From: Nitrospira sp.
Lineage (GTDB): Bacteria > Nitrospirota > Nitrospiria > Nitrospirales > Nitrospiraceae
DNA: 64,000 bases
Reading direction: 5' to 3'
Assembly: GCA_036984305.1 (NCBI GenBank)
Contig: BQWY01000001.1
Coordinates: 2,439,501 to 2,503,500, forward strand
In this document: positions 54,118-64,000 of the stretch, in pieces
How the letters are laid out: each line of letters begins with the position of its first letter
How positions within the stretch are numbered: position 1 is the first letter of the stretch
Program-made: the position numbers and the translations under genes
The notes under the pieces: model-generated
What the model saw: only the letters and a program-made list of their open reading frames with translations
Database searches by the model: none
Told to the model about the DNA's origin: nothing

Positions 54118-55077
54118 TCATGCCACGCCGCTCTTCAACAAGTCATGCAGATGAATGACGCCGGCGATGGACCTCTTGCCTTCCACCACCACGAGTGAGG
54201 TAATCGAAAACCGCTCCATCAACTCTAACGCCGCCGTGGCCAACTCGTCAGGCGTAATCGTCTTCGGCGACCGGGTCCCGAGATCGCCGGCCTTCGCCTT
54301 GCGGAGATCGACCCCTTTTTCGAGTGCCCGTCTGAGATCGCCGTCGGTCACCACTCCGACCAGCCTGCCTGCCCCATCAACGACGGTCGTCATACCGAGC
54401 TTCTTGCCCGTCATCTGCAGAATGGCATCGCGCGCAGGAGCCGACGCCTTGACCTGGGGGACGGCTTCGCCATGGTGCATCACATCGCAGACCTTGAGCA
54501 AGAGACGACGCCCAAGGGCCCCTCCCGGATGAACTAACGCGAAGTCTTCTTCTTTGAAACCTCGTCGTTCAAGCAACGCGATGGCAAGGGCATCCCCCAT
54601 CGCCAACGTCGCCGTCGTGCTGGCCGTCGGAGCCAAACCGAGCGGACAGGCCTCTTCCTCTACAGAAACATCCAATACCGTGTCGCTGTGCTTGGCCAAT
54701 GTCGAATGCACCTTGCCGGTCAGAGCGACCACGGAGATGTTCAAGCGCTTGATGATCGGAAGTAGCTTCACGACTTCTTCGGTTTCGCCGCTGTTCGAAA
54801 TGGCCAACACCACGTCTCCCCGCGTCACCATCCCGAGATCACCATGGATCGCGTCGGCGGGGTGAAGAAAAAATGCCGGGGTCCCTGTGCTCGCGAGCGT
54901 AGCCGCGATCTTTTGTCCAACCAGTCCCGATTTCCCCATCCCCGTGACCACGACCTTGCCCTGACAGACCATCAAGATCGACACGGCACGATCGAAGCGC
55001 GCATCCAATCGATCCACCAACGCCGAAATGGCTCGGGCCTCGATTTCCAGGACGCGTTTGCCACGATCGAGACTCAT
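54118..55077 (-). CDS. kdsD: Arabinose-5-phosphate isomerase
   Basis: KdsD converts ribulose-5-phosphate to arabinose-5-phosphate, the first step to Kdo. The 319-residue protein has an N-terminal SIS domain ([36 protein letters not shown]) and two CBS domains ([20 protein letters not shown] and [20 protein letters not shown]). Its ATG overlaps the kdsA stop (ATGA), so the product and the next user of arabinose-5-phosphate are made together. Confidence 0.96.
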   Translation of the reverse strand: MSLDRGKRVLEIEARAISALVDRLDARFDRAVSILMVCQGKVVVTGMGKSGLVGQKIAATLASTGTPAFFLHPADAIHGDLGMVTRGDVVLAISNSGETEEVVKLLPIIKRLNISVVALTGKVHSTLAKHSDTVLDVSVEEEACPLGLAPTASTTATLAMGDALAIALLERRGFKEEDFALVHPGGALGRRLLLKVCDVMHHGEAVPQVKASAPARDAILQMTGKKLGMTTVVDGAGRLVGVVTDGDLRRALEKGVDLRKAKAGDLGTRSPKTITPDELATAALELMERFSITSLVVVEGKRSIAGVIHLHDLLKSGVA

Positions 55078-55931
55078 AGCGAGAACTCCGGCCCCTTCCC
55101 GGCCACCTGACAGATCCGCACCAGTCGTTCCAGTAATCGTTTGACTTCATGGAGCGGTACTTGATTGGGGCCATCAGAGAGCGCCGCCGCCGGATTGGGA
55201 TGCACTTCCATGAAGAAGCCATCGCAGCCAGCGGCGGCCGCGGCCGAGGCGAGGTGGGGCACAAACTCACGCTGGCCGCCCGACTTCGTCCCTTCGCCGC
55301 CCGGCAGTTGCACGCTATGCGTCGCATCGAAGATGACCGGATAGCCGAGGCGGCGCATCACCGGCAGCGCACGCATGTCCACCACGAGGTTGTTATAGCC
55401 GAACGTGGATCCACGCTCCGTCAACAGGATCTTGTCGCGACCGGCCTCCTCGAGCTTCTTCACAACGTTCGCCATGTCCCACGGGGACAGGAACTGCCCT
55501 TTCTTCACGTTCACCACACGCCCGGTTTCGGCGGCGGCGAGAAGGAGATCCGTTTGCCGACAGAGAAATGCGGGGATTTGCAGGACATCGACGGTCTGAC
55601 CGGCTTCGCGCGCCTCCTCCACCGTATGGACGTCCGTCAGGGCCGGTACGCCGATCTGCTCTTTGACCTTCCGAAGAATCGCCAAGCCCTCGCGAACACC
55701 CAAACCTCGAAATGAACGACTGGAGCTGCGATTGGCCTTGTCATAGGACGACTTGAAGACATACGGGACACCGAGCGCCTTCGCAATTTCCTTCAGGCGG
55801 GCCGCCGTCTCCAGCGCCATCGCCTCACCCTCGATCACGCACGGTCCCGCTATCAGCACATGCCGGTGCTCGCCGCCGACTTTCACGGATCCAATTTCCA
55901 CTTCGCGGGTCACCGGCGGGTGCTGTGACAT
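55074..55931 (-). CDS. kdsA: Kdo-8-phosphate synthase
   Basis: KdsA condenses arabinose-5-phosphate with phosphoenolpyruvate. The 285-residue TIM barrel has [60 protein letters not shown] and [12 protein letters not shown]. It keeps Cys in GPCVIE, which is not the metal-site Asn of the metal-independent class, so it may be a metal-dependent type; this needs an alignment. It lies 12 bases after pyrG. Confidence 0.96.
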   Translation of the reverse strand: MSQHPPVTREVEIGSVKVGGEHRHVLIAGPCVIEGEAMALETAARLKEIAKALGVPYVFKSSYDKANRSSSRSFRGLGVREGLAILRKVKEQIGVPALTDVHTVEEAREAGQTVDVLQIPAFLCRQTDLLLAAAETGRVVNVKKGQFLSPWDMANVVKKLEEAGRDKILLTERGSTFGYNNLVVDMRALPVMRRLGYPVIFDATHSVQLPGGEGTKSGGQREFVPHLASAAAAAGCDGFFMEVHPNPAAALSDGPNQVPLHEVKRLLERLVRICQVAGKGPEFSL

Positions 55932-55943
55932 ACTTCTGAGCTC

Positions 55944-57575
<1,632 letters not shown>

Positions 57576-58346
57576 TCAGGCCGTCCCGGCGTGCTGTCCC
57601 CGCAAGACTTCCGCCGCGTGGGCGAGATCCTCCGGAGCGTCCACTCGAAGCGAGCCGTGGACCGTTTCCCACACCCGAATGCGAATCCCGTGCTCCAGGG
57701 CGCGAAGCTGCTCGAGTTTCTCCGCGTCCTCCAGACGTCCCGTCCGCAAGGATGCCAGCTGCGCGAGCGTATCCCGCGTATAAGCGTAGAGGCCGAGGTG
57801 AATGAAGTGGAGCCCCGGCGTCAGCATCTCGGTTGTCACGCGATCGCGCACGAAAGGGATCGGGGACCGCGAAAAATACAAGGCGTCACCCTGCACATCG
57901 GTGGCGACTTTCACCACGCCAGGGTTGTGGAGGTCATCCTCTTCGGTGAGCGCGCGTTTGAGCGTCCCCATGGCGCATCCGCTGGACAGAAACGGTGCGA
58001 TCAGATCCGTTAACAAGTCGGACGACAAGACGATTTCGTCGCCCTGCAAATTCAGGAAACACTCGCCATCCACACGGCGAGCGACGTCGGCGACACGGTC
58101 GGTCCCCGTGCGCAAGGTCGTCCCCGTCATCACGACGTCGCCGCCAAACGCCTCCACGGTGTGCATGATCCGCTCATCGTCGGTCGCCACGATGACACGA
58201 TCGACCAATCGAGCCTGCTGAGCCCGCTCGTAGACGTGCTGGATCATCGGCTTGTCCAGGAGCACGGCCAACGGCTTTCCCGGAAAACGGGACGACCCAT
58301 ACCGCGCGGGGATGACCACGGTGACCCGTGGCGCGGCCTTACCCAT
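57576..58346 (-). CDS. kdsB: CMP-Kdo synthetase
   Basis: KdsB activates Kdo with CTP. The 256-residue protein has the nucleotidyltransferase start VVIPARYGSSRFPGKPLAVL, VYERAQQARLVDRVIVATDD, FLNLQGDEIVLSSDLLTDLI and FSRSPIPFVRD. It overlaps the rfaE1 stop by eight bases and is followed by pyrG after 30 bases. Confidence 0.97.
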   Translation of the reverse strand: MGKAAPRVTVVIPARYGSSRFPGKPLAVLLDKPMIQHVYERAQQARLVDRVIVATDDERIMHTVEAFGGDVVMTGTTLRTGTDRVADVARRVDGECFLNLQGDEIVLSSDLLTDLIAPFLSSGCAMGTLKRALTEEDDLHNPGVVKVATDVQGDALYFSRSPIPFVRDRVTTEMLTPGLHFIHLGLYAYTRDTLAQLASLRTGRLEDAEKLEQLRALEHGIRIRVWETVHGSLRVDAPEDLAHAAEVLRGQHAGTA

Positions 58347-59385
58347 GGAGTAAGGAGTCGCTGAGTTGCTTGCGCGTCACTGTGGCTGTTCCAACCAATC
58401 CCACGACGATACCTGCGGCCTGATTCGCAAGTAAGGCGGCATCCCGCAAATCAGTTCCTGTGGCGAGCGATAGGGCCATCGTGCCGACCACGGTATCCCC
58501 CGCGCCGGTCACATCATATACCTGTCGCGCCCGCGTGGGAACGTGCCATTGCACCCCATCCCCCTCGAACAGGCTCATGCCTTTCTCCCCGCGGGTGACG
58601 AGCACGGCGTGACAGCCAAGTCGCTGCCGGATCATGGTCCCCGCCTCGAAAATGGCTTGGTTGTCGTCACCATGAATGCCGGCCGCTTGGGTGGCCTCGA
58701 GATGGTTCGGTGTCACCAGTGTGACACCCTTGTAGTAGCTGAAATGCTCGACCTTCGGATCCACCAGGATGGGGATTCCGCGCTGACCGGCCAGCCGAGT
58801 CAGCTCGGCCATGAGGGTGGTCGTCACGACGCCCTTGGCGTAATCGGAGACGACAAGGCAGGAAATCTCACGCAGTCGAGATTCGACGTACCGCACGATC
58901 CGACGCTGCAGGACAGGCTTGAGTTCATGCCGCCGTTCGACGTCGAATCGGACCACCTGCTGATGGTGCGCCAGCACTCGCGACTTCTTGGTGGTCGGCC
59001 GGTCCGGGTCAATGATCACGCCACCCCGGCCCTTTCTTCGTAATCCCAGCTCTTGCAGCAGGCGACGCCCGCTCTCGTCCGCTCCGACGATCCCGCAAAT
59101 GTCGGCCTGCCCCCCCAGAGCATGAATGTTGTTGAACACGTTGGCCGCGCCACCGAGCTTGAATTCCTCGGACGTGACGTGCACCACCGGCACGGGCGCC
59201 TCAGGAGAAATCCGTGTCACGCGTCCCCAGACGTAATGATCCAGGATCAGGTCTCCCACGACCAGCACGGACGCCTGAGGAAACCGGTCGACATGTTGCC
59301 GCAACAGCCCGGCTCGGTGTTGCAGATCCTGTTCTTCTGAACGCGGCGATGCCGACTCCCGACCGCGCGGGCCCGTTTTTTTCAT
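58339..59385 (-). CDS. rfaE1: Heptose-7-phosphate kinase (RfaE domain I)
   Basis: This 348-residue ribokinase-fold enzyme phosphorylates D-glycero-beta-D-manno-heptose 7-phosphate at C1. It has VVGDLILDHYVWGRVTRISP, FKLGGAANVFNNIHALGG, VSDYAKGVVTTTLMAEL and the catalytic VTGAGDTVVGTMALSLA. It lacks the C-terminal nucleotidyltransferase domain of bifunctional HldE, so a separate hldC/rfaE2 is needed and is not in the window. ATG 59385 overlaps the lepB stop (ATGA). The first 25 residues are a basic, disordered tail. Confidence 0.93.
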   Translation of the reverse strand: MKKTGPRGRESASPRSEEQDLQHRAGLLRQHVDRFPQASVLVVGDLILDHYVWGRVTRISPEAPVPVVHVTSEEFKLGGAANVFNNIHALGGQADICGIVGADESGRRLLQELGLRRKGRGGVIIDPDRPTTKKSRVLAHHQQVVRFDVERRHELKPVLQRRIVRYVESRLREISCLVVSDYAKGVVTTTLMAELTRLAGQRGIPILVDPKVEHFSYYKGVTLVTPNHLEATQAAGIHGDDNQAIFEAGTMIRQRLGCHAVLVTRGEKGMSLFEGDGVQWHVPTRARQVYDVTGAGDTVVGTMALSLATGTDLRDAALLANQAAGIVVGLVGTATVTRKQLSDSLLHG

Positions 59386-60158
59386 CGAATCGCCTTTCCC
59401 AACCGATCCCATCGCACCCACTCACTCCAGTTGCCTTGCCCGCTCCACGACCAATAAATGCGGAAGGCCTTCCCCCGAATCTTGTCCCCACGCACAAACC
59501 CCCAAAACCGGCTGTCCAAACTTTGATCGCGGTTGTCACCCATGACGAAGTACGAATCATCGGGGACCGTGACGGGACCGAAGTTGTCCCGCGGGCTGAT
59601 GTGTCCGTCGATCACGCCGGGATCGACCCGCTGTGTGAATTCGTGATCGTCGAACGGCTTGCCGTTCACGTAGACGGTCTTTCCCCGCACTTCGATCGAA
59701 TCTCCCGGTGTTCCGACGATCCGCTTGATGAAATCCTTCTCTTCGTCTTCTGGGTACCGAAAGACGATCACGTCGCCCCGCTCCGGCTTGCTGAAGGCCA
59801 GCATGAACGTGCTCGAGTAACACGACACAGGCGGCAGGGCAACCTGCAGCTTGCAGTCGGTCGGCCACTGCAATCCATAGGCAAGTTTGCTCACGAGAAT
59901 GTGATCCCCGATCAGCAGCGTGGGAATCATCGACCCGGACGGAATTTTGAACGCCTGGACGACGAAGACGCGGATGGCAAAGGCGAGCACCATCGCGACC
60001 ACGATGGCTTCCGCATATTCTCGAACGATCGACTTGCGGGTGACGGCGCCCGACTCGGGCGAGGAGACCCCGACCGCCGCCTCTCCGACGGGCGAAGAGG
60101 CTCCACTCTCCAGATCGGAGGATCCAGACTCACTGCCAGTCGAATGTTTCCCGTCCAT
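59382..60158 (-). CDS. lepB: Signal peptidase I
   Basis: LepB cleaves signal peptides at the outer face of the inner membrane. The 258-residue protein has one or two helices at about 45-65 (EYAEAIVVAMVLAFAIRVFV), the catalytic Ser in IPSGSMIPTLLIGDHIL, the catalytic Lys in DFIKRIVGTPGDSIEVR and the box GDNRDQSLDSRFWGFV. A Ser/Glu/Gly-rich cytoplasmic extension precedes the helix. It lies 52 bases after lepA, as in many bacteria. Confidence 0.96.
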   Translation of the reverse strand: MDGKHSTGSESGSSDLESGASSPVGEAAVGVSSPESGAVTRKSIVREYAEAIVVAMVLAFAIRVFVVQAFKIPSGSMIPTLLIGDHILVSKLAYGLQWPTDCKLQVALPPVSCYSSTFMLAFSKPERGDVIVFRYPEDEEKDFIKRIVGTPGDSIEVRGKTVYVNGKPFDDHEFTQRVDPGVIDGHISPRDNFGPVTVPDDSYFVMGDNRDQSLDSRFWGFVRGDKIRGKAFRIYWSWSGQGNWSEWVRWDRLGKAIR

Positions 60159-60210
60159 CGAGCGTGTCCTACCCGGAGCCGCCGTCGTGGGCGCGGCTCC
60201 TCATTGAAAA

Positions 60211-62025
60211 TCACTGTTCGTCTTGCACCTTCAGCAATGCCAAAAATGCTTCTTGGGGCACCTCGACGCGGCCGACCTGCTTCATGCGCTTTTTCCCCTC
60301 TTTCTGCTTCTCCCACAATTTGCGTTTGCGCGAGATATCGCCGCCATAGCACTTGGCGGTGACGTTCTTCTTCATCGCCCCGATCGTCTCCCGCGCGATA
60401 ATCTTGCTGCCGACGGCGGCCTGGACAGCAATCTCGAACATTTGTTTCGGAATGGCCTGTTTGAGCCGCTCCGCCAGTTGTCGCCCGCGCGACTGCGCGC
60501 GATCCTTATGCGTAATGAACGAGAGCGCGTCCACCACTTCGCCATTGAGCAACATGTCCAACTTCACCAAATCGGCTTCGCGATAACCGATGAACTCGTA
60601 GTCCAGGGACGCATAACCCTGCGTCTTGGATTTGAGGCGATCATAGAAATCCAGAATGACTTCGTTCAGCGGAATCTCGTAACTCACCATCACGCGCGTG
60701 GGGTCAAGGTAATGCAGGTCCTTCTGGATTCCCCTACGATCCTGACAGAGTTGGAGTAAGCCACCAACGTATCGCTCCGGCGTGATGATCGTGGCTTGAA
60801 TAATCGGTTCTTCCCAGCCTTCGATGGAGGAGGGCGGCGGCAGCTTCGCCGGATTGTCGATCTCCAGCACGTCGCCCTTCGTGGTCATGACGCGATACAC
60901 CACGGTGGGCGCTGTCGTGATCAGCGACAGCTGGTACTCGCGCTCCAACCGCTCTTGGACGATCTCCATGTGTAACAGGCCGAGAAATCCGCAGCGAAAC
61001 CCAAACCCCAGGGCCAGAGAGGTCTCGGGCTCGAAGACGAATGACGAATCGTTCAATTGCAGTTTCTTCAAGGCCTCGCGCAAGTCCTCGAATTTGGAGG
61101 TATCGGTGGGATAGAGGCCGCAAAAGACCAGCGGCTTGACGTCCTTATACCCTGGGAACGGCGTGCCGGTCGGATTCGCCACGTCGGTCAGGGTATCCCC
61201 GATCTTGGTATCCCCGACTGCCCGCACCCCCGTGGCAACGTACCCCACTTCACCGGCTTGCAGGACAGCCATTTTCTCGCGCTTCGGTGTGAACTTGCCG
61301 ACATCGAGCACTTCGAAACTGTGCTGGTTGGACATCGTGCAGACCTTCGCACCGGGCTTGATCGAACCATCGATCACCCGGACCAGCACCACGACGCCTT
61401 GGTAGTTGTCGAACCAGGAGTCGAATACCAGGGCTTTCAACGGCTTGTCCGGATCGCCGGAAGGTGGTGGGATCCGCGTGATGACCGCATCCAGCACGTC
61501 CTGCACACCTAAGCCCGTCTTGGCACTGATGAGAAGGGCGTCCTCGGCATCGAGGGTCAGCACATCTTCGATCTGATGTTTGGTTCCGTCCACGTCCGCG
61601 CTGGGAAGATCGACTTTATTGATGACGGGAACGATGGTCAGATGATTCGCCATCGCGAGATTGGCGTTTGCAATCGTTTGCGCCTCGACCCCCTGGCTGG
61701 CGTCCACGAGCAGCAGCGCGCCTTCGCAGGCCGCCAGGCTGCGCGAAACTTCATACGTGAAATCGACGTGACCCGGCGTATCGATAATGTGCAAGGCGTA
61801 CGTCTGCCCATCCTTGGCCTGATATTTCAAGGCCACGGCGTGCGCTTTAATGGTAATCCCGCGCTCCCGTTCGAGATCCATGGCGTCCAGAATCTGGTCG
61901 CGGGACTCTCGGGAGGTGATCGCGCCGGTCAGTTCCAGGATTCGATCGGCTAGCGTCGATTTACCGTGATCGATGTGGGCGATAATGGAGAAATTTCGGA
62001 TGAAACTTTGCACATCCCCGCTCAT
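60211..62025 (-). CDS. lepA: Elongation factor 4 (LepA)
   Basis: LepA is a ribosome-associated GTPase that back-translocates or remodels stalled ribosomes. The 604-residue protein has [20 protein letters not shown] (P-loop), [28 protein letters not shown] and the C-terminal KMKQVGRV-like end [17 protein letters not shown]. It heads the envelope operon and is read from a consensus promoter at 62043-62071, with a leader of only about ten bases. Confidence 0.98.
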   Translation of the reverse strand: MSGDVQSFIRNFSIIAHIDHGKSTLADRILELTGAITSRESRDQILDAMDLERERGITIKAHAVALKYQAKDGQTYALHIIDTPGHVDFTYEVSRSLAACEGALLLVDASQGVEAQTIANANLAMANHLTIVPVINKVDLPSADVDGTKHQIEDVLTLDAEDALLISAKTGLGVQDVLDAVITRIPPPSGDPDKPLKALVFDSWFDNYQGVVVLVRVIDGSIKPGAKVCTMSNQHSFEVLDVGKFTPKREKMAVLQAGEVGYVATGVRAVGDTKIGDTLTDVANPTGTPFPGYKDVKPLVFCGLYPTDTSKFEDLREALKKLQLNDSSFVFEPETSLALGFGFRCGFLGLLHMEIVQERLEREYQLSLITTAPTVVYRVMTTKGDVLEIDNPAKLPPPSSIEGWEEPIIQATIITPERYVGGLLQLCQDRRGIQKDLHYLDPTRVMVSYEIPLNEVILDFYDRLKSKTQGYASLDYEFIGYREADLVKLDMLLNGEVVDALSFITHKDRAQSRGRQLAERLKQAIPKQMFEIAVQAAVGSKIIARETIGAMKKNVTAKCYGGDISRKRKLWEKQKEGKKRMKQVGRVEVPQEAFLALLKVQDEQ

Positions 62026-62042
62026 CCTTGAAGCAACGGGTT

Positions 62043-62071
62043 ATTATAGTAACGGCCCTCCACATTGTCAA
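62043..62071 (-). promoter_or_regulatory. Consensus sigma70 promoter of the lepA operon
   Basis: On the minus strand TTGACA (62066-62071), a 17-base spacer and TATAAT (62043-62048): both hexamers perfect and spacing ideal. The predicted start near 62036 is about 11 bases before the lepA ATG. The -35 box is shared, on the other strand, with the bioA promoter. Confidence 0.85.
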
Positions 62072-62094
62072 AGCAGGAGGCGGCTCACTATAAT
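62065..62094 (+). promoter_or_regulatory. Promoter of bioA, back to back with lepA
   Basis: On the plus strand TTGTCA (62065-62070, five of six matches), an 18-base spacer and a perfect TATAAT (62089-62094). The predicted start near 62101 gives a leader of about 58 bases. Its -35 box overlaps that of the lepA promoter almost exactly. Confidence 0.7.
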
Positions 62095-62158
62095 CCCACC
62101 GCACGGCGACGGCCGTCGCGCCGGCAGAATTACGCGCGGTTTCTCGCTTTAGGTTCCG

Positions 62159-63556
62159 ATGCCCTCACGCCGACCCTCCGCCGCACAACTCTCGCTCTGG
62201 GATCGACGATACGTCTGGCATCCATTCACCCAAATGCGGGATTGGATGCGTACCCCCCCGTTGATCCTTGACCGTGCGCAAGGCTCCTACGTGTACGACA
62301 TCACGGGCCGGCGATACTTGGACGGCGTTGCCTCTATCTGGGTCAACGTGCATGGACATCGCCATCCGGACTTGGACCGAGCGTTGATCCGCCAACTCAG
62401 GAAGGCCGCGCATACCACGTTGCTTGGGGCGGCAAATCCCCCATCGATCCAACTGGCACGCGCGTTGGTTCGAGTCGCCCCAAAGGGACTCACACGCGTG
62501 TTCTACTCCGACGATGGCTCCACAGCGGTCGAGGTGGCCTTAAAGATGGCCCTCCAGTACTGGCAGCAGCGTCGGCCTTCGTCCGGTTCCAAGCGCGTGT
62601 TCGTGAGATTCACCCAGGCCTATCATGGAGACACCGCGGGCGCCATGAGCATCGGAGGGATCAACCTCTTTCACGACCGGTTCCGTGGACTTCGTGTTCC
62701 TACCCTCGCGGTCGAGTCGCCCTACTGCTACCGGTGTCCTATCCAGCGCACGTACCCAGACTGCGGAATCGCCTGCCTCGATCCACTCGAAGCGCTCCTC
62801 CAAGAGCGGCATCGCGAGATTGCCGCCGTCGTCGTGGAACCGGGAATGCAGGCCGCAGCCGGAATGATCGCCGAACCGCCCGGGCATCTCTCGCGCGTGC
62901 GAGCACTGTGCACTCGGTACAACGTGCTCATGATCGCGGATGAGGTCGCAACCGGCTTCGGACGGACCGGACGCATGTTCGCGTGTGGGCACGAAGGCGT
63001 GACGCCGGACCTGATGGCCGTCAGCAAAGGCCTGACCGGGGGATATCTCCCCCTAGGAGCCACCCTGGCGACGGAGCAGATCTTCGCCGCCTTTCTGGGG
63101 CGATACGACCAATTTAAAACATTTTTCCACGGCCACAGCTATACCGGCAATCCTCTCGGCTGCGCCGTCGCATTGTCGAATTTGACTGTCTTCCGAAAGG
63201 AACACACGCTGGCTCGCGTGCGCCGGCGCGCCGGGCAACTCACCCGATTGCTTCGCCCCCTCAACCGGCTGGCTCACGTGGGCGAGGTGCGCCAGCATGG
63301 ACTGATGGTCGGTATCGAGTTAGTAAAACGCCGAGATACAAAAACTCCCTATCCGCTTACCGAACAAATCGGCAACCGCATCGCGGCGGTCGCACGCCGT
63401 CGGGGCCTGTTACTCCGTCCTTTGGGCGCCGTGATTGTGTTGCTGCCTCCACTCGCCGTAAGCGAACGGGAGCTCGCACGCATGGTTGCGATCATACGTT
63501 TGTCCATTCGTCAAGTGACAGAATCCGTCCCTAGGCGCCGCAAACCGGCACCCTGA
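62159..63556 (+). CDS. bioA: Adenosylmethionine-8-amino-7-oxononanoate aminotransferase
   Basis: BioA is a PLP enzyme that makes 7,8-diaminopelargonate, the substrate of BioD. The 465-residue protein has the N-terminal RRYVWHPFTQMRDW typical of BioA, FYSDDGSTAVEVALKMAL, ADEVATGFGRTGRMFACGHE and the PLP lysine in AVSKGLTGGYLPLGATLA. It has its own promoter at 62065-62094. The ribosome site before ATG 62159 is weak. It is not linked to bioD, which lies 30 kb away. Confidence 0.95.
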   Translation: MPSRRPSAAQLSLWDRRYVWHPFTQMRDWMRTPPLILDRAQGSYVYDITGRRYLDGVASIWVNVHGHRHPDLDRALIRQLRKAAHTTLLGAANPPSIQLARALVRVAPKGLTRVFYSDDGSTAVEVALKMALQYWQQRRPSSGSKRVFVRFTQAYHGDTAGAMSIGGINLFHDRFRGLRVPTLAVESPYCYRCPIQRTYPDCGIACLDPLEALLQERHREIAAVVVEPGMQAAAGMIAEPPGHLSRVRALCTRYNVLMIADEVATGFGRTGRMFACGHEGVTPDLMAVSKGLTGGYLPLGATLATEQIFAAFLGRYDQFKTFFHGHSYTGNPLGCAVALSNLTVFRKEHTLARVRRRAGQLTRLLRPLNRLAHVGEVRQHGLMVGIELVKRRDTKTPYPLTEQIGNRIAAVARRRGLLLRPLGAVIVLLPPLAVSERELARMVAIIRLSIRQVTESVPRRRKPAP

Positions 63557-63870
63557 CTTGATTTGCCGGTACTCTCCTAAAAGCACCGTAGTCGATTTCA
63601 CACAGTCACGCCACAAATTGCGTCTCCAGCCCGTTCTCCGCATCCACTGAATGTGGGGGTTACTTGACTCTGCATTCCGTCTGTGAATCGGACCAAAGCG
63701 ACCCTCCTCCAGATTCCTCAGCAAGTACGGTGGTTTTCGTAGCGATTTGCTGGCACGTTCGCCGCGCCTCAATTCAAGGAAACCCTTATCAGGAGCCGTT
63801 TTGAAACAGGTGCATAACTTGCTGAAGTGTAGGTTTGAAACATTAGAAACACCGCGCTCTCGGGGACGCC
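63557..63870. other. Intergenic region without a recognised feature
   Basis: About 314 bases between bioA and the gene at the right edge. A TTGAAA at 63801-63806 has no matching -10 box at normal spacing. No RNA gene or terminator hairpin with a T run is seen. Confidence 0.4.
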
Positions 63871-64000
63871 ATGCACCACCGGCTCTTCCTGGTCCTACTC
63901 AATGCCGTACTTTTTTTTGCACCCCTTGCGGTCTGGGCCGCGGACCAGGCGAACGAGCACGGCCTTCCAGCCCTCCGGTCCGTCGACCAATTGGCGGCAT
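63871..64000 (+). CDS. Secreted protein, N-terminal part
   Basis: The frame runs off the right edge; 43 residues are visible. They form a clear signal peptide (MHHRLFLVLLNAVLFFAPLA) with a cleavage site after VWA, then DQANEHGLPALRSVDQLAA. The family cannot be told from this much. A GGGGA stretch lies about four bases before the ATG. Confidence 0.7.
   Translation, partial: MHHRLFLVLLNAVLFFAPLAVWAADQANEHGLPALRSVDQLAA

Overview
The window is a dense, GC-rich bacterial chromosome segment. It carries Gram-negative envelope genes (Kdo and heptose synthesis, lipoproteins, an AsmA-like protein). Gene families and style (acetyl-CoA synthetase, LPP20/LpoB/COG3014 lipoproteins, a MutL-like ATPase with FN3/DUF6754 membrane partners, a PEP-CTERM-type surface domain) suggest the phylum Nitrospirota, probably Nitrospira. 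That assignment is an inference; there is no rRNA gene here. I found no tRNA, CRISPR array, prophage or insertion sequence.

Layout. 1-2.6 kb: a vitamin B12 uptake operon (btuF-btuC-btuD, minus strand) behind a sigma70-like promoter, a cobalamin riboswitch and an intrinsic terminator. 2.9-9.3 kb: a secreted protein and rpmB on the plus strand, then a minus-strand run M24 peptidase, SdhB-like Fe-S protein, archease, RtcB and PilZ. 9.4-14.8 kb: a 1123-residue AsmA-like protein, then an MFS transporter and a cyclophilin. 14.9-23.7 kb: a nine-gene minus-strand cluster built around a MutL-type actin-fold ATPase, uncharacterised membrane proteins and a degenerate MEMO protein. This is the best candidate for an undescribed system. 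24-27 kb: lipA, two small proteins, a Rieske ferredoxin and an Mrp-type Fe-S carrier. 27.2-32.6 kb: bifunctional PutA, a secreted protein, an SDR and bioD. 32.8-38.1 kb: thiE, accC, accB, efp, aroQ, a 64-residue protein and proC. 38.2-46.5 kb: a HEAT-repeat protein, a PIN toxin-like pair, a four-gene lipoprotein cluster (LPP20, LpoB, COG3014, LPP20) and a caspase-fold/TPR protein that lacks its catalytic cysteine. 46.7-52.8 kb: acs, a discoidin-like protein, a PEP-CTERM-family domain without export signals, a GT-C-like membrane protein and a frameshifted pseudogene. 52.8-62 kb: the operon lepA-lepB-rfaE1-kdsB-pyrG-kdsA-kdsD-pgsA-plsY. 62.1-64 kb: bioA and the start of a secreted protein.

How the genes work together. 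B12 uptake is under B12 feedback. Biotin synthesis (bioA, bioD) and its user AccB/AccC, lipoate synthesis (lipA), and proline synthesis and degradation (proC, putA) are all present. The lepA operon groups the CTP and CMP-Kdo pathway (pyrG, kdsA, kdsB, kdsD), heptose kinase, signal peptidase and phospholipid synthesis, so it is an envelope-building unit. Genes in operons are very often joined by 4-base ATGA or GTGA overlaps; I count twelve. Several start codons lie within about 15 bases of a TATAAT box, which points to leaderless or very short-leader mRNAs.
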